A stretch of 64,000 nt of DNA from Planctomycetales bacterium ZRK34. Lineage in GTDB: Bacteria > Planctomycetota > Phycisphaerae > Phycisphaerales > Zrk34. Each line of letters starts with the position of its first letter. Position 1 is the stretch's first letter. A program made the translations under genes and the position numbers. The stretch covers positions 434,001 to 498,000 of the forward strand of contig CP050848.1 of the NCBI GenBank assembly GCA_014873095.1, written 5' to 3'. The notes beneath the pieces are model-generated. The model was not told the origin of the DNA. It saw only the letters and a program-made list of their open reading frames with translations, and ran no database searches. Below, one piece after another: positions 28,260-36,838 of the stretch.

Positions 28260-29870
28260 TCAGCGACGACGGCGCAGGGTCATCGCGCCCAGCAGCGTCA
28301 GGCCGGCCGGCAGCGCGACGGGCGCGGGAACGGCGGTGACGAGGTTGGCATCGACAAAGGCGACGTGATCGGTGTTGATGTTGGATCCGCCGATGGCTGC
28401 CAGCGTCAGGTACTTGACATCGAAGTCGATGAAGATGTCGAAAAAGGCGCTGGTTTGAGCGGAGGTGGCGGTGTATTTGTCGGGGATGGTGTCGTTGATG
28501 GCATCGAATGACCAGATGCCGCCGGACTCGGTCAGGTCGATGAGCTGGCCGTTGATGTAGCCCGCGATGACGCCGGTGTCGTCGGACAGCAGGACGGCGG
28601 CGAGGATGCCGTCGTTGTTGTTGTTGGCGATGCCGGAGTCGTTGAGACCGGCCTGCGTGGTGAACTGGAAGCCGGTGGCGCCGAGATCGCCGGCGTCGCG
28701 GATTTCATCGAGGTCGAAGGTGACGAAGCGGTTGGCATGGACGCCGATGCCGTCTTCGATCTTGGTGTCCCAGTCGACGGAATCGGGGAAGCCTGCCGCG
28801 GTGCCATCGAGGCGCAGGGGCGGGCGACTGGTGCCGCCGGCGCCGATGGCGTCGTTGACCAGGCCGTCGGAGGAGGCCGATCCGCCGCCGGCGGAGGCGA
28901 AGTTGAACTGAACGCCGCCGGTATTCAGATTCTGGGCGACGTCGAGATTGCCGGACTGCAGGGTGTCGACACCGAGGTCGTCAGTACCGGCGGAAGCTTT
29001 GTAGGTATCGGTCGCCAGGGCGTTCCACAGCGTGGCGGTGTTGGCATCGTCAAAGAGATTGCCGAGTTGGATCACGGGCGCGGCGTTGATCAGGGGGGTG
29101 GACCAGACGGCGTGGTCGGCGGTGACATCGGTGTCGGTGGCGGCGAGGGTGATGTACGCAGCGTTCTTCGCCAGGCCGACGTTGAAGTTGACACCGGTGG
29201 CGGCTGAGCCGTTCTGGGTTCCGGGGATCGTGCCCGTGAAAGACCACACCCCGCCGGCCTTGGTCACGTCGACTTTCTGGCCATTGACATAACCGGCGAT
29301 CACGTTGCCGTAGACGTCGGAGACCACGACGGTGCCGCGGTGCGAACCGTTGGCAGCCTGGTCGTCGTTCTGGTCGTAGTAGGCGGTGAACAGCGCGGCG
29401 GTCGATTCAAGCCCGGCGCTGCGGAGCGCGTTGAGGTCGAAGGTGATCAGCGAGTTGGCGTGCATGCCGAGGCCGTCTTCGATTTTGCCGCCGGTCGTGT
29501 ACCCGGTGCTGGTGCCGGTGGTGCGGATCGGCTCGGGATTGCCCCATCGGTCGTTCTGGATCGCGCGGGGATTGACGGAGCCGCCGCCGACGCTGGAGTA
29601 ATCAAAGCTGAGGCCGGGCGCGATGGTGACGGCTGTATTCATCGCCTGCGAATGGCCTGCGTCAATGACCGTCACAACGCCGAGGTCGTCGGTGCCGGCC
29701 GAGGCGCCGTAGGTGTCGCTGGCGATGGCGTCGGCCAGGGAGGTGGCGGCGTTGTCGTCCAGCAGGTTGTCCAGCGGAACGAGCGTTTCGGCCGCCGAGA
29801 CCGGTAGCGTCATGGCCGCGGCAATCGCCAGGGCGAAGCTCATCGGTTGAAACAGGGTTTTGCTCAGCAT
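28260..29870 (-). CDS. PEP-CTERM protein with duplicated NPCBM-like module
   Basis: A 536-residue exported protein with a signal peptide ending near LPVSAAE. It contains two tandem copies of one module, about 30-265 and 270-505. Each begins PLDNLLDD or QLGNLFDD, continues ADAIASDTYGASAGTDDLGV or DTYKASAGTDDLGV, and includes KIEDGLGMHANSLITFDL or KIEDGIGVHANRFVTFDL. The GMHAN...FDL signature recalls NPCBM (galactose-binding-like) domains. The tail VPAPVALPAGLTLLGAM plus LRRRR is the sorting signal. The same module ends the upstream FecR-like protein, only 24 bp away, so the two are very likely one transcript. Confidence 0.87.
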   Translation of the reverse strand: MLSKTLFQPMSFALAIAAAMTLPVSAAETLVPLDNLLDDNAATSLADAIASDTYGASAGTDDLGVVTVIDAGHSQAMNTAVTIAPGLSFDYSSVGGGSVNPRAIQNDRWGNPEPIRTTGTSTGYTTGGKIEDGLGMHANSLITFDLNALRSAGLESTAALFTAYYDQNDDQAANGSHRGTVVVSDVYGNVIAGYVNGQKVDVTKAGGVWSFTGTIPGTQNGSAATGVNFNVGLAKNAAYITLAATDTDVTADHAVWSTPLINAAPVIQLGNLFDDANTATLWNALATDTYKASAGTDDLGVDTLQSGNLDVAQNLNTGGVQFNFASAGGGSASSDGLVNDAIGAGGTSRPPLRLDGTAAGFPDSVDWDTKIEDGIGVHANRFVTFDLDEIRDAGDLGATGFQFTTQAGLNDSGIANNNNDGILAAVLLSDDTGVIAGYINGQLIDLTESGGIWSFDAINDTIPDKYTATSAQTSAFFDIFIDFDVKYLTLAAIGGSNINTDHVAFVDANLVTAVPAPVALPAGLTLLGAMTLRRRR

Positions 29871-29894
29871 CAGGATCTCCTTCGGTTCGAGGTC

Positions 29895-31454
29895 TCATTC
29901 ACCCGTCGAGGGGGTATGGTCTTTGTCATTCAAAACGAGGCGGGCGTCGATGAAGACGCCATGGTCTGCGGATATGCCGTTTTCGCCGCCGAGACAGGCG
30001 ATCACCAGGTACGCGCCGTCGGGTCCGATCGCAGCGTCGAAATCGACCGGCTCGGACATCACCGAGAGCAACTGGGGCGTCGGGCCGTCAAAGGACCACA
30101 CGCCGTCGGCAGCCTGCTGCATCGGTCGCAGTTGACCGTTGACATATCCGGCGATCGGCCCGCGATCGTTGCACACGATGGCCACCAGCACGACCGAGCC
30201 GCCCCCGCCATGGATGGCCGACGGATTGACCCGGCCGGTCGCGCGGAAGTGCATCGGCAGATTCGTCGACAGTCCGCCAGCCGCTCGGATGGTGTGCAGA
30301 TCGAAGCTGATCAGCGCGTTGGCGTGCATGCCGATGCCCTGGCGAGTGCGTGTGTCGTCAGCACCGAGGCGTAATTCGTAATTGCCCATTGCACGGGCGG
30401 CATCGTTGGCCGGGGGGCCGGCCTGCGGCTCGCCGCCGCCGATCGTCGACAGATCGATCATGATGTTCGGCCCGACCGCCTGCGGCCGATCAAGCTGCCC
30501 GGTCTGCACATGCCACACGCCCAGCGACTGATCCGTCGGGGCCCGCTTCGGCGTATCGGTATAAATCGCATCGGCCAGCGTATCGCCGGCGGCATCGTCA
30601 AACAGGTTGCCCAGTTCGATCACGTCGAACGCAGGCGTAACCGCAAAGCGGTGCTCACCCGGGGCGGCCAGCCGCAGCGTGCCGGTCGCCATCGCGACGG
30701 CCGACTGACCGGCGACCAGCCGATGGGATTGATCCGCCATGGTCATGCGCACCACGCCGCGCGTCACCTGCGCCCAGGTCTGACCGCCGGCGTCAACATG
30801 CATGATGAACTCGGTGCCCAGGTCGATCACGCGCGCTCCCGCCGGCGCTTCGACGGTGAACCCGCGCGCCTGCTCGGGCACCAGCACGTGGATGAGCCCT
30901 TTGTGTAAAAACGCACGCCCACTGTCGAGCACTTCAAACTCGCAGGGCCCGGTCATGTCGACGACCGCCCCACTGCGGAACATCACCTGCGCGGCGCCGG
31001 CTTCGAGTTGCAACCGCCCGGCCGGCAGGTCGCTGCCCAGGGCCGTCGGCAACGTCGACTTGCCCCAGCGGGCGTATTCGACATCCGACAGCAGCGCCAA
31101 AGCCTGCGACTGCGACGGGCCGACTTCACTTTCCGAAGCAGGCGACCAGAACACAAACCAGGCGGTGACCGCCAGCGCGATCATCGCTGCGGCGGCGAGC
31201 GGGTACCAGACGCTTCGGCTGCGCCTCAGCGTCGGCGTGGGCTGATCGGTCTGAACCCTGTCTTCTACCCGCTGGCTGAACTCGCGGTGCAGCAGCGCCT
31301 CGTGAATCAGATGATCCAGGTAACGGTCCTGCGCTTCGACATTGCTGTCGAGCAGGTCGTTGAGCCGGTCCCACTGATCGGCAACCAGCGTGCCGTCGCT
31401 GAGGGCGATCAGCAGCGGGCGCAGGGCATCGGGATGTGACGCTTGGTCGTTCAT
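29895..31454 (-). CDS. FecR-type membrane protein with C-terminal NPCBM-like module
   Basis: A 519-residue protein whose ATG (31454) overlaps the sigma stop as ATGA. The N-terminal cytoplasmic part is followed by QPTPTLRRSRSVW and one membrane helix (about 83-103). The FecR-like domain is about 170-255 (SGAVVDMTGPCEFEV, GFTVEAPAGARVIDLGTEF). From about residue 280 a module begins ELGNLFDDAAGDTLADAIYT and includes RQGIGMHANALISFDLHTIR, matching both halves of the downstream PEP-CTERM protein. The juxtamembrane block is almost the same as in the FecR-LamG protein 6 kb away, even in nucleotides (24995-25035 and 31210-31245). Inferred role: partner and possible anti-sigma of the overlapping sigma factor. 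Confidence 0.85.
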   Translation of the reverse strand: MNDQASHPDALRPLLIALSDGTLVADQWDRLNDLLDSNVEAQDRYLDHLIHEALLHREFSQRVEDRVQTDQPTPTLRRSRSVWYPLAAAAMIALAVTAWFVFWSPASESEVGPSQSQALALLSDVEYARWGKSTLPTALGSDLPAGRLQLEAGAAQVMFRSGAVVDMTGPCEFEVLDSGRAFLHKGLIHVLVPEQARGFTVEAPAGARVIDLGTEFIMHVDAGGQTWAQVTRGVVRMTMADQSHRLVAGQSAVAMATGTLRLAAPGEHRFAVTPAFDVIELGNLFDDAAGDTLADAIYTDTPKRAPTDQSLGVWHVQTGQLDRPQAVGPNIMIDLSTIGGGEPQAGPPANDAARAMGNYELRLGADDTRTRQGIGMHANALISFDLHTIRAAGGLSTNLPMHFRATGRVNPSAIHGGGGSVVLVAIVCNDRGPIAGYVNGQLRPMQQAADGVWSFDGPTPQLLSVMSEPVDFDAAIGPDGAYLVIACLGGENGISADHGVFIDARLVLNDKDHTPSTGE

Positions 31455-31978
31455 GCGTCCTGGGCCAGTGTCTTGCGGACACACTCCATCAAAATCGCGC
31501 GCAGGCGGTAGAGCTTTTGTGAAACGGCCGACGCGGTCCGTCCGGTCTGGGCGGCCAGCCGCTGAACGGACCCCTCGGCGTGGTAGCGCTGGGCGAGCAT
31601 CTGCTGATCGTCGGTCGGCAGCTTGGCCAGACAGTCCCGCAGCGCCCGCCGGCGGGTGTCGACCCCCGCGATCCGCTCGGCCATTCGGTCGGCGAGCTGT
31701 TCGGTGACCGCCGGTGAAAACTGCAGTCGATCCCGGGCATAGTCACGCCGGGCGTGCAGAGCCTTGTAGCGGGCGATCGTCGTCGCCCAGGCCAGAAAGT
31801 CGGACCCCGCCTCAAACTGCTGGGCCTTTTCCCACAGGGTCAGATTCGTCTCCTGGAGGATGTCTTCGGCGGCGTTGCGATCGGGGACCAGCGAGAGAAT
31901 GTACGCATAAAGCGAGGTCTGATAGCGTGTTAAGCTAAGACCAAACTCGGCGGAAATATGCGGTTCCTGCGTCATCAT
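31451..31978 (-). CDS. ECF-like sigma factor (planctomycete/Verrucomicrobia type), cassette 2
   Basis: A 175-residue sigma factor with regions 2 and 4 only, start at ATG 31978 (a second ATG follows at once; a longer in-frame start at 32008 is less likely). Region 2: LYAYILSLVPDRNAAEDILQ and NLTLWEKAQQFEAGSDFLAW. Region 4 helix-turn-helix: SVQRLAAQTGRTASAVSQKL then YRLRAILMECVRKTL. Its layout with the FecR gene repeats that of cassette 1 exactly (4-nt overlap), though the proteins are clearly diverged. A GGGAAT-N17-CGTTAT pair just upstream could be an ECF-type autoregulatory promoter. Confidence 0.9.
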   Translation of the reverse strand: MMTQEPHISAEFGLSLTRYQTSLYAYILSLVPDRNAAEDILQETNLTLWEKAQQFEAGSDFLAWATTIARYKALHARRDYARDRLQFSPAVTEQLADRMAERIAGVDTRRRALRDCLAKLPTDDQQMLAQRYHAEGSVQRLAAQTGRTASAVSQKLYRLRAILMECVRKTLAQDA

Positions 31979-31996
31979 GCGTCTCAGGGCCACGGA

Positions 31997-32025
31997 ATAA
32001 CGTAACAATCCGTAAGAGGATTCCC
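31997..32025 (-). promoter_or_regulatory. Possible ECF-type promoter of cassette 2
   Basis: Minus-strand GGGAAT (32025-32020), 17-bp spacer, CGTTAT (32002-31997). The layout recalls the GGAAC and CGT boxes used by ECF sigma factors. The leader would be only about 12 nt. No equivalent was found before cassette 1, so this is tentative. Confidence 0.3.
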
Positions 32026-32053
32026 GCCCCGAAGCTGATTTAACGTGGAAAAT

Positions 32054-32794
32054 TTAAAAAAGTCGGTCTCGCCGCCGGCCCAGGCCGAACCCCGCCAGCA
32101 GCAAAAGGCCCATCGTCGCCGCGGCCGGTGTGGGCACAACGACCGTCGCCACGGCGAAGGTGACATCGGTGAGTTCCAGGCCGTTGTTGTTATCCGAGCC
32201 GCCACCGTAGAAGTTCAGCCGGAAGGTGTCGCCGAGGTCGCCGGCCAGTAGCGAGATCTGGCGGGTGTTGATCTGCCAGATGCCCTTGTCGGCATTAAAA
32301 ATGACGTTCGAAGCTGCCAGCACCGTCCGACTGTCAGTCACGTTCGTCAGCGAGACCGTCGGATTCGGAAAGATCGCGTTATACCCCCGGTAGGCGGCGA
32401 AAAACTTCAGCAGCCCGGTCTGTTCGGTATCCACGTTGTTCGGCAGGGTGAATTCTGCGGTCAGCGTGACGGTTCCGGCGCTGTCGTTGACCTCGATCGC
32501 CCCGGGGATCGTCACCTGCGGCGTCGAGCCGTTCGCATCGTGGTCATACGTCGTCGAAAGCACCCGCTGGGACGCCCCGCCGGACGGATAAACCTCAAAT
32601 CCGCCCCCTGTCGTGTCAAACCAATGCGGCGACACCGACGTCGAAGTCTCCAGCGGCCCGTCGAAAGGTTCATCGACCAGCAGCAGATCCGTCGCCGCGC
32701 AACACGACCCCGCCAGGCTCAACAGCAGCACAAACACAGCCACCGCGGCCCCGCAACGGGTTCGATCAAAGGTTAAATTCGCGAGCCAATTCAT
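32054..32794 (-). CDS. PEP-CTERM exported protein
   Basis: A 246-residue protein with a long signal sequence ending near LAGSCCAATD. The central 180 residues are beta-rich (VDEPFDGPLETSTSVSPHWF, TVTLTAEFTLPNN, FRLNFYGGGSDNNNGLELTD) and look like a jelly-roll domain. The tail VPTPAAATMGLLLLAGFGLG plus RRRDRLF is a PEP-CTERM sorting signal in which AT replaces the LP of the other copies. Its ATG overlaps the stop of the upstream lipoprotein gene (ATGA). It precedes the cassette 2 sigma gene by 75 bp. Function unknown. Confidence 0.82.
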   Translation of the reverse strand: MNWLANLTFDRTRCGAAVAVFVLLLSLAGSCCAATDLLLVDEPFDGPLETSTSVSPHWFDTTGGGFEVYPSGGASQRVLSTTYDHDANGSTPQVTIPGAIEVNDSAGTVTLTAEFTLPNNVDTEQTGLLKFFAAYRGYNAIFPNPTVSLTNVTDSRTVLAASNVIFNADKGIWQINTRQISLLAGDLGDTFRLNFYGGGSDNNNGLELTDVTFAVATVVVPTPAAATMGLLLLAGFGLGRRRDRLF

Positions 32795-33540
32795 CTCTGG
32801 CTGCGAATTATCGTCTTTTTATTGGTCCATTGCAAGATCAAAGCGGTGACTGTTTCAGAATCCCGCTCCGCGACCAGCCCCAACTTCGGGTTGTACCACG
32901 CATCTTCAGCGGTCTGAACACGAGCGGTCTTCAGCACCGCGGTGTAGGTCGCATGCACGCGGTAGGCTTTGAACTTGCCGACGGGAGTGACGACCGTCTG
33001 GTCGGCGTCGTGTGTGATCGTCTTGCTGGCTTCGCCGGTGTCGGTGACCATCTGCGGGTTTTTCCGCGAGACGATCTTCATCTTCGACTTGAACGACTGC
33101 GGCTCGTCCGGCTTCAGATTCACCGGCAACAGCGGCATCGGCGGATCGAAATACGTGATCACATTGTGCGATAGATCCTCCACCGCCCCGACGATGATCG
33201 ATCCGTCGGCCGCGTAGCCAACGTGTTCGATGCGATCGCCCGGCAGCGCGCGGCGGTAGGGAAAGTCTGCGTCGTCGTTGACCTTGGTCACATCGATGTT
33301 CACGACTTCGCCGACGCCGTCCCCGGCGGTGACCATCAGCTTGATGCTGTCGGACTTGAGCGTGTACAACGACGCCGGCGGGGGCATCGTCGTCGGGGCT
33401 GTGGGGTCTTCGAAGTCGTAGGCCTCGAGGTCGGTCACGACCGGCGGCGCCTGGCATGCCGCCAGCGACAACATGCAAAGCCCCAGCGCGATCAGCAGAT
33501 AACGTGTTTGATAGGCGATCATCACGAATCTTGATAGCAT
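32791..33540 (-). CDS. Lipoprotein of unknown function
   Basis: A 249-residue protein whose lipobox is LAAC (C29), after a hydrophobic helix LLIALGLCMLSLAACQ. The start could be ATG 33540 or ATG 33522; the latter gives a more usual signal peptide. The mature part contains strands such as SLYTLKSDSIKLMVTAGDG and GKFKAYRVHATYTAVL, and a late YNPKLGLVAERDSETV, a pattern reminiscent of DUF3108-like periplasmic proteins but not firmly assigned. It overlaps the next PEP-CTERM gene by 4 nt and is divergent from the SLC13 permease with a 38-bp gap. Confidence 0.75.
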   Translation of the reverse strand: MLSRFVMIAYQTRYLLIALGLCMLSLAACQAPPVVTDLEAYDFEDPTAPTTMPPPASLYTLKSDSIKLMVTAGDGVGEVVNIDVTKVNDDADFPYRRALPGDRIEHVGYAADGSIIVGAVEDLSHNVITYFDPPMPLLPVNLKPDEPQSFKSKMKIVSRKNPQMVTDTGEASKTITHDADQTVVTPVGKFKAYRVHATYTAVLKTARVQTAEDAWYNPKLGLVAERDSETVTALILQWTNKKTIIRSQR

Positions 33541-33578
33541 TGGAACTGGGCCAAGTAAAGTGCCGAAGAAGAATTGAC

Positions 33579-35381
33579 ATGGAATATCAGGCTTGGGTGA
33601 CGCTCGGGGTGTTGTCGCTGGTCTTGGCGATGCTGGTGTGCACGCGCCGGTCGCCGGACGTGATCATGTTCGGCGGGCTGGGGCTGCTGCTGATCATGCC
33701 AGTACCGGGTGATGACGGGGCGTGGCGCGCCGGCGTGATCGGCCCGGCGGATGCCTTTGCGGGTTTCGCCAACGAAGGCGTGATCACCATCGCCATGCTG
33801 TTCGTCGTCGCCACGGGGCTGCGCGAAACCGGCGGGCTGAACTGGGTCGTTGCCCGCATGCTCGGCAATCCGAAAAACCTCGTCGGCGCCCAGGCGCGCA
33901 TCATGGGCCCCACCGCCCTGATGAGCGCATTCATGAACAACACACCGCTGGTGGCGATGCTGCTGCCGGTCGTCGACGACTGGGCCCGCAAGCACCGCAT
34001 CTCGCCGTCGAAGCTGTTGATGCCGTTGTCGTTCGCCTCGATCCTCGGCGGCGCCTGCACGCTCATCGGAACCAGCACCAACCTCATCGTGCACGGCTGG
34101 CTGCTGGACGAGGCGAATCTGCCCGGGCTGGGCATGTTCGAGCTCACGTGGATCGGTCTGCCCTGCCTGGCGGTCGGCATCGGGTTCACGCTGCTGGCGG
34201 CTCGGTGGCTGCTGCCGGATCGCGTGCCGGTGTTCGGCGAGCAGGCCGACGCCCGGCAGTACACCGTTGAAATGCTGGTCGAGCCCGGTAGCCCACTGGT
34301 CGATCAGACCATCGAAGCCGCCGGCCTGCGTCATCTGCCCGGGCTCTACCTCATCGAGATCGAGCGCGATCAGCAGGTGCTGCCGGCCGTGTCGTCGAAT
34401 GTCAAACTCTGCGCCAGCGACCGCCTCGTGTTCGCCGGCATCGTCGAGTCGGTCGTTGATCTTCAGAAGATTCGCGGGTTGGTTCCCGCCACGAATCAGG
34501 TCTTCAAAATCGACGAGCCGCGCACCAACCGCACGCTGATCGAAGCGGTCGTGTCCAACACCTGCCCGCTGGTCGGCATGACCATCCGCGAGGGGCGCTT
34601 CCGCACGGTCTACAACGCCGCGGTCATTGCCGTGTCGCGCAACGGCGAACGCATCCGCCGCAAAATCGGTGACATCCGCCTGCAACCCGGCGATACCCTC
34701 CTGCTCGAAGCCCGCGCCAACTTCGCCCAGCAGCAGCGCAACAGCCGCGATTTTTACCTGGTCTCCAGCGTCGACAATTCACGCCCGTTGCGCCACGAGC
34801 GCGCCGGCGCGGCGCTGGCGATTCTCGCGGTAATGGTCGTGATCGTCTCGCTGGGCGCGTTGAGCATGGTGCAGGCGTCGATGCTGGCCGCCGGGCTGAT
34901 GATCTTTGCCCGCTGCTGCAGCGCGACCGACGCCCGCAAGTCGATCGACTGGCAGGTGCTGCTGGTCATTGCCGCGGCACTGGGCCTCGGCAAAGCGATG
35001 AGTCATTCGGGCCTGGCCTACGTGCTCGGTCACGGCCTGCTCGCCGGCCTGCACGATCCGCACTTCGCCCTCGGCGTCGTGTTCATACTCACCGCCGTGC
35101 TCGCCGCCGTCATCACCGCCAAGGCCGCCGCCGTACTCGTGCTGCCGATCGCCCTGGCCACCAGCGCCGACCTCGGCGTCAGCTTCATGCCCTTCGCCGT
35201 CGCCGTCACCATCGCCGCCGCCACCAGTCTCGCCACCCCCATCGGCTACCCGACCAACCTCATGGTCTTCGGCCCCGGCGGTTACCGCTTCAGTGACTAT
35301 GTCCGCCTCGGCCTGCCGCTGACGATCTTCATCGCCGGCCTCTGCATCGGAATCATCCCGTTGATCTGGCCGTTTGTCTGA
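33579..35381 (+). CDS. SLC13/DASS-family permease with two TrkA-C domains
   Basis: A 600-residue inner-membrane transporter starting MEYQAWVTLGVLSLV. N-terminal helices carry FANEGVITIAMLFVVATGL, MNNTPLVAMLLPV and SFASILGGACTLIGTSTNLI, the SNT-type motif of divalent anion:sodium symporters. Two RCK-C/TrkA-C domains sit in the middle (about 225-310 and 320-405: YTVEMLVEPGSPLVDQTIEA and EAVVSNTCPLVGMTIREGRF). The C-terminal half repeats the transport fold, ending with ATSLATPIGYPTNLMVFGPG. Substrates in this group include sulfate, dicarboxylates and other anions. Sulfate would fit the nearby sulfatases but is only inference. Confidence 0.9.
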   Translation: MEYQAWVTLGVLSLVLAMLVCTRRSPDVIMFGGLGLLLIMPVPGDDGAWRAGVIGPADAFAGFANEGVITIAMLFVVATGLRETGGLNWVVARMLGNPKNLVGAQARIMGPTALMSAFMNNTPLVAMLLPVVDDWARKHRISPSKLLMPLSFASILGGACTLIGTSTNLIVHGWLLDEANLPGLGMFELTWIGLPCLAVGIGFTLLAARWLLPDRVPVFGEQADARQYTVEMLVEPGSPLVDQTIEAAGLRHLPGLYLIEIERDQQVLPAVSSNVKLCASDRLVFAGIVESVVDLQKIRGLVPATNQVFKIDEPRTNRTLIEAVVSNTCPLVGMTIREGRFRTVYNAAVIAVSRNGERIRRKIGDIRLQPGDTLLLEARANFAQQQRNSRDFYLVSSVDNSRPLRHERAGAALAILAVMVVIVSLGALSMVQASMLAAGLMIFARCCSATDARKSIDWQVLLVIAAALGLGKAMSHSGLAYVLGHGLLAGLHDPHFALGVVFILTAVLAAVITAKAAAVLVLPIALATSADLGVSFMPFAVAVTIAAATSLATPIGYPTNLMVFGPGGYRFSDYVRLGLPLTIFIAGLCIGIIPLIWPFV

Positions 35382-35400
35382 TCATCGCCCGCCTTGCCCG

Positions 35401-36669
35401 TCAGGGTTTGATCGCACCAGCCTGACACAACCGCGCCACCATCTGAGCCGTGATCTGTGAGGCAAACACCGCATGAGCGCGGGGGTTGGGATGTAGCCCG
35501 CCCCAGTAGCCATTGTCTCGCAGCGCCCGTGCCGCGCCGGCGCCCAGGTCAATGATCATGACGCGCTGATCATCGGGGTGCGCTGCCCGGTAGTCGTTGA
35601 CGGTCTGCTTGAGTTCACCCGCCATGTACTGACCGAATGGGATGAGGACAAACAGATGCGCCTCCGGCGCTGCCCGGCGTAACGCGGCCAGCCCCTGGGC
35701 CATACTGGCTTTCACATCGCTGGGGTTCTTGTGATGGATCGCATCGTTAGTTCCGTAGTTGATCAGAACCACCGACGGCTCCTGATCCACCTGCCCGTAG
35801 GCGCTGAGACGGCCGCGCGAGTCCAGCAAAGAGTGATTGGCGTCGATCTTGTTCCAGCGGCTGTCCGCATCGTGATATTTGCCGCCGGTTCCGTCGGCTG
35901 AATCGGTGATCGTGTAATAACCCGGTACGTCGCCCGGGGGATTATCACCGCGGTGAATCCACCCGCTCCAGCCGCAGGCGCTGATGCAGTATTCATAACC
36001 CTGCGTGCGCATGCCCTGGCCGACCAGATAGGAATAGCCCTCCAGTTCCTGGGCGCCGATCCCCTCGGTGATGCTGTCGCCCACGATCAAAACCCACGGG
36101 GTATGCGCCGGCTCGCGACCGGGCTGGCTGTCGGCATCGACCTTCAGGCCCGTGATGCGCAGCACGTTGGTGGCGCTGACCCCCGGCGTGCCCCACCGAT
36201 TGTCTTGAACCGACTTCTTCAAGTAGACCGTCAACTCGTGTTGTCCCGGACCGCTGAGTCCCGGGATCGACACCTGCTTGTCGCACGGCAGATTCGAGGT
36301 CCACACGCCATCCAGGTTGGCCGCGAGCACGGGCCTGCCGGTATCGGCGGGATACATCGAAGTGTCCAGCAGAAGGACCGGTGAAACCTTTGCCTTTTCG
36401 GTGGTCCAGGTGATGCGCACATACGCCCCCGGGTTCCATGTCTGCCGGTAGAGTTTGCCTCCGCGTCCGTCATCGCCGACCCAGTTTCCGGGTGAAAACG
36501 CAAACGCCGAACTGTCCACCGTCAGCACCTTCGACGCCGCATCGGTCACCGCCGCGGCGTGTTGATCCTCCGATCTGGCGTCCGCAAGGAGCAGACCGTA
36601 TACCGCCAACAGCACGCCGAGCCAGGGCCGGCGAATCCCGCGGCGGCGTGAAGGGGTGATCCGATTCAT
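35401..36669 (-). CDS. SGNH/GDSL hydrolase with N-terminal beta domain
   Basis: A 422-residue exported esterase-like protein. The start MNRITPSRRRGIRRP gives a basic n-region and a signal helix (WLGVLLAVYGLLLADA). A beta-sandwich (about 50-185) precedes the catalytic domain. SGNH blocks are visible: VLIVGDSITEG (nucleophile Ser), an ACGWSG segment for the block II Gly, INYGTNDA for the Asn block, and GGLHPNPRAH for the catalytic His. The N-terminal domain plus SGNH order is like CE2-type acetyl esterases that de-acetylate polysaccharides. It converges on the SLC13 gene with a 19-bp spacer. Confidence 0.87.
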   Translation of the reverse strand: MNRITPSRRRGIRRPWLGVLLAVYGLLLADARSEDQHAAAVTDAASKVLTVDSSAFAFSPGNWVGDDGRGGKLYRQTWNPGAYVRITWTTEKAKVSPVLLLDTSMYPADTGRPVLAANLDGVWTSNLPCDKQVSIPGLSGPGQHELTVYLKKSVQDNRWGTPGVSATNVLRITGLKVDADSQPGREPAHTPWVLIVGDSITEGIGAQELEGYSYLVGQGMRTQGYEYCISACGWSGWIHRGDNPPGDVPGYYTITDSADGTGGKYHDADSRWNKIDANHSLLDSRGRLSAYGQVDQEPSVVLINYGTNDAIHHKNPSDVKASMAQGLAALRRAAPEAHLFVLIPFGQYMAGELKQTVNDYRAAHPDDQRVMIIDLGAGAARALRDNGYWGGLHPNPRAHAVFASQITAQMVARLCQAGAIKP

Positions 36670-36838
36670 CGTGTGGTGTTTTGTCACGTTGCATACTCCA
36701 AGGAGGCGGGGGTGCTGACCAGCGGAAAAATGCGACACATCAACGCCAATATAACCTCCGCGTTACGGCGACTCCAAAATCACCGCCGCGTGGCGCATCA
36801 GTGTTTGACAACCGCCGCCAATTTGCGACGCTACCCAG

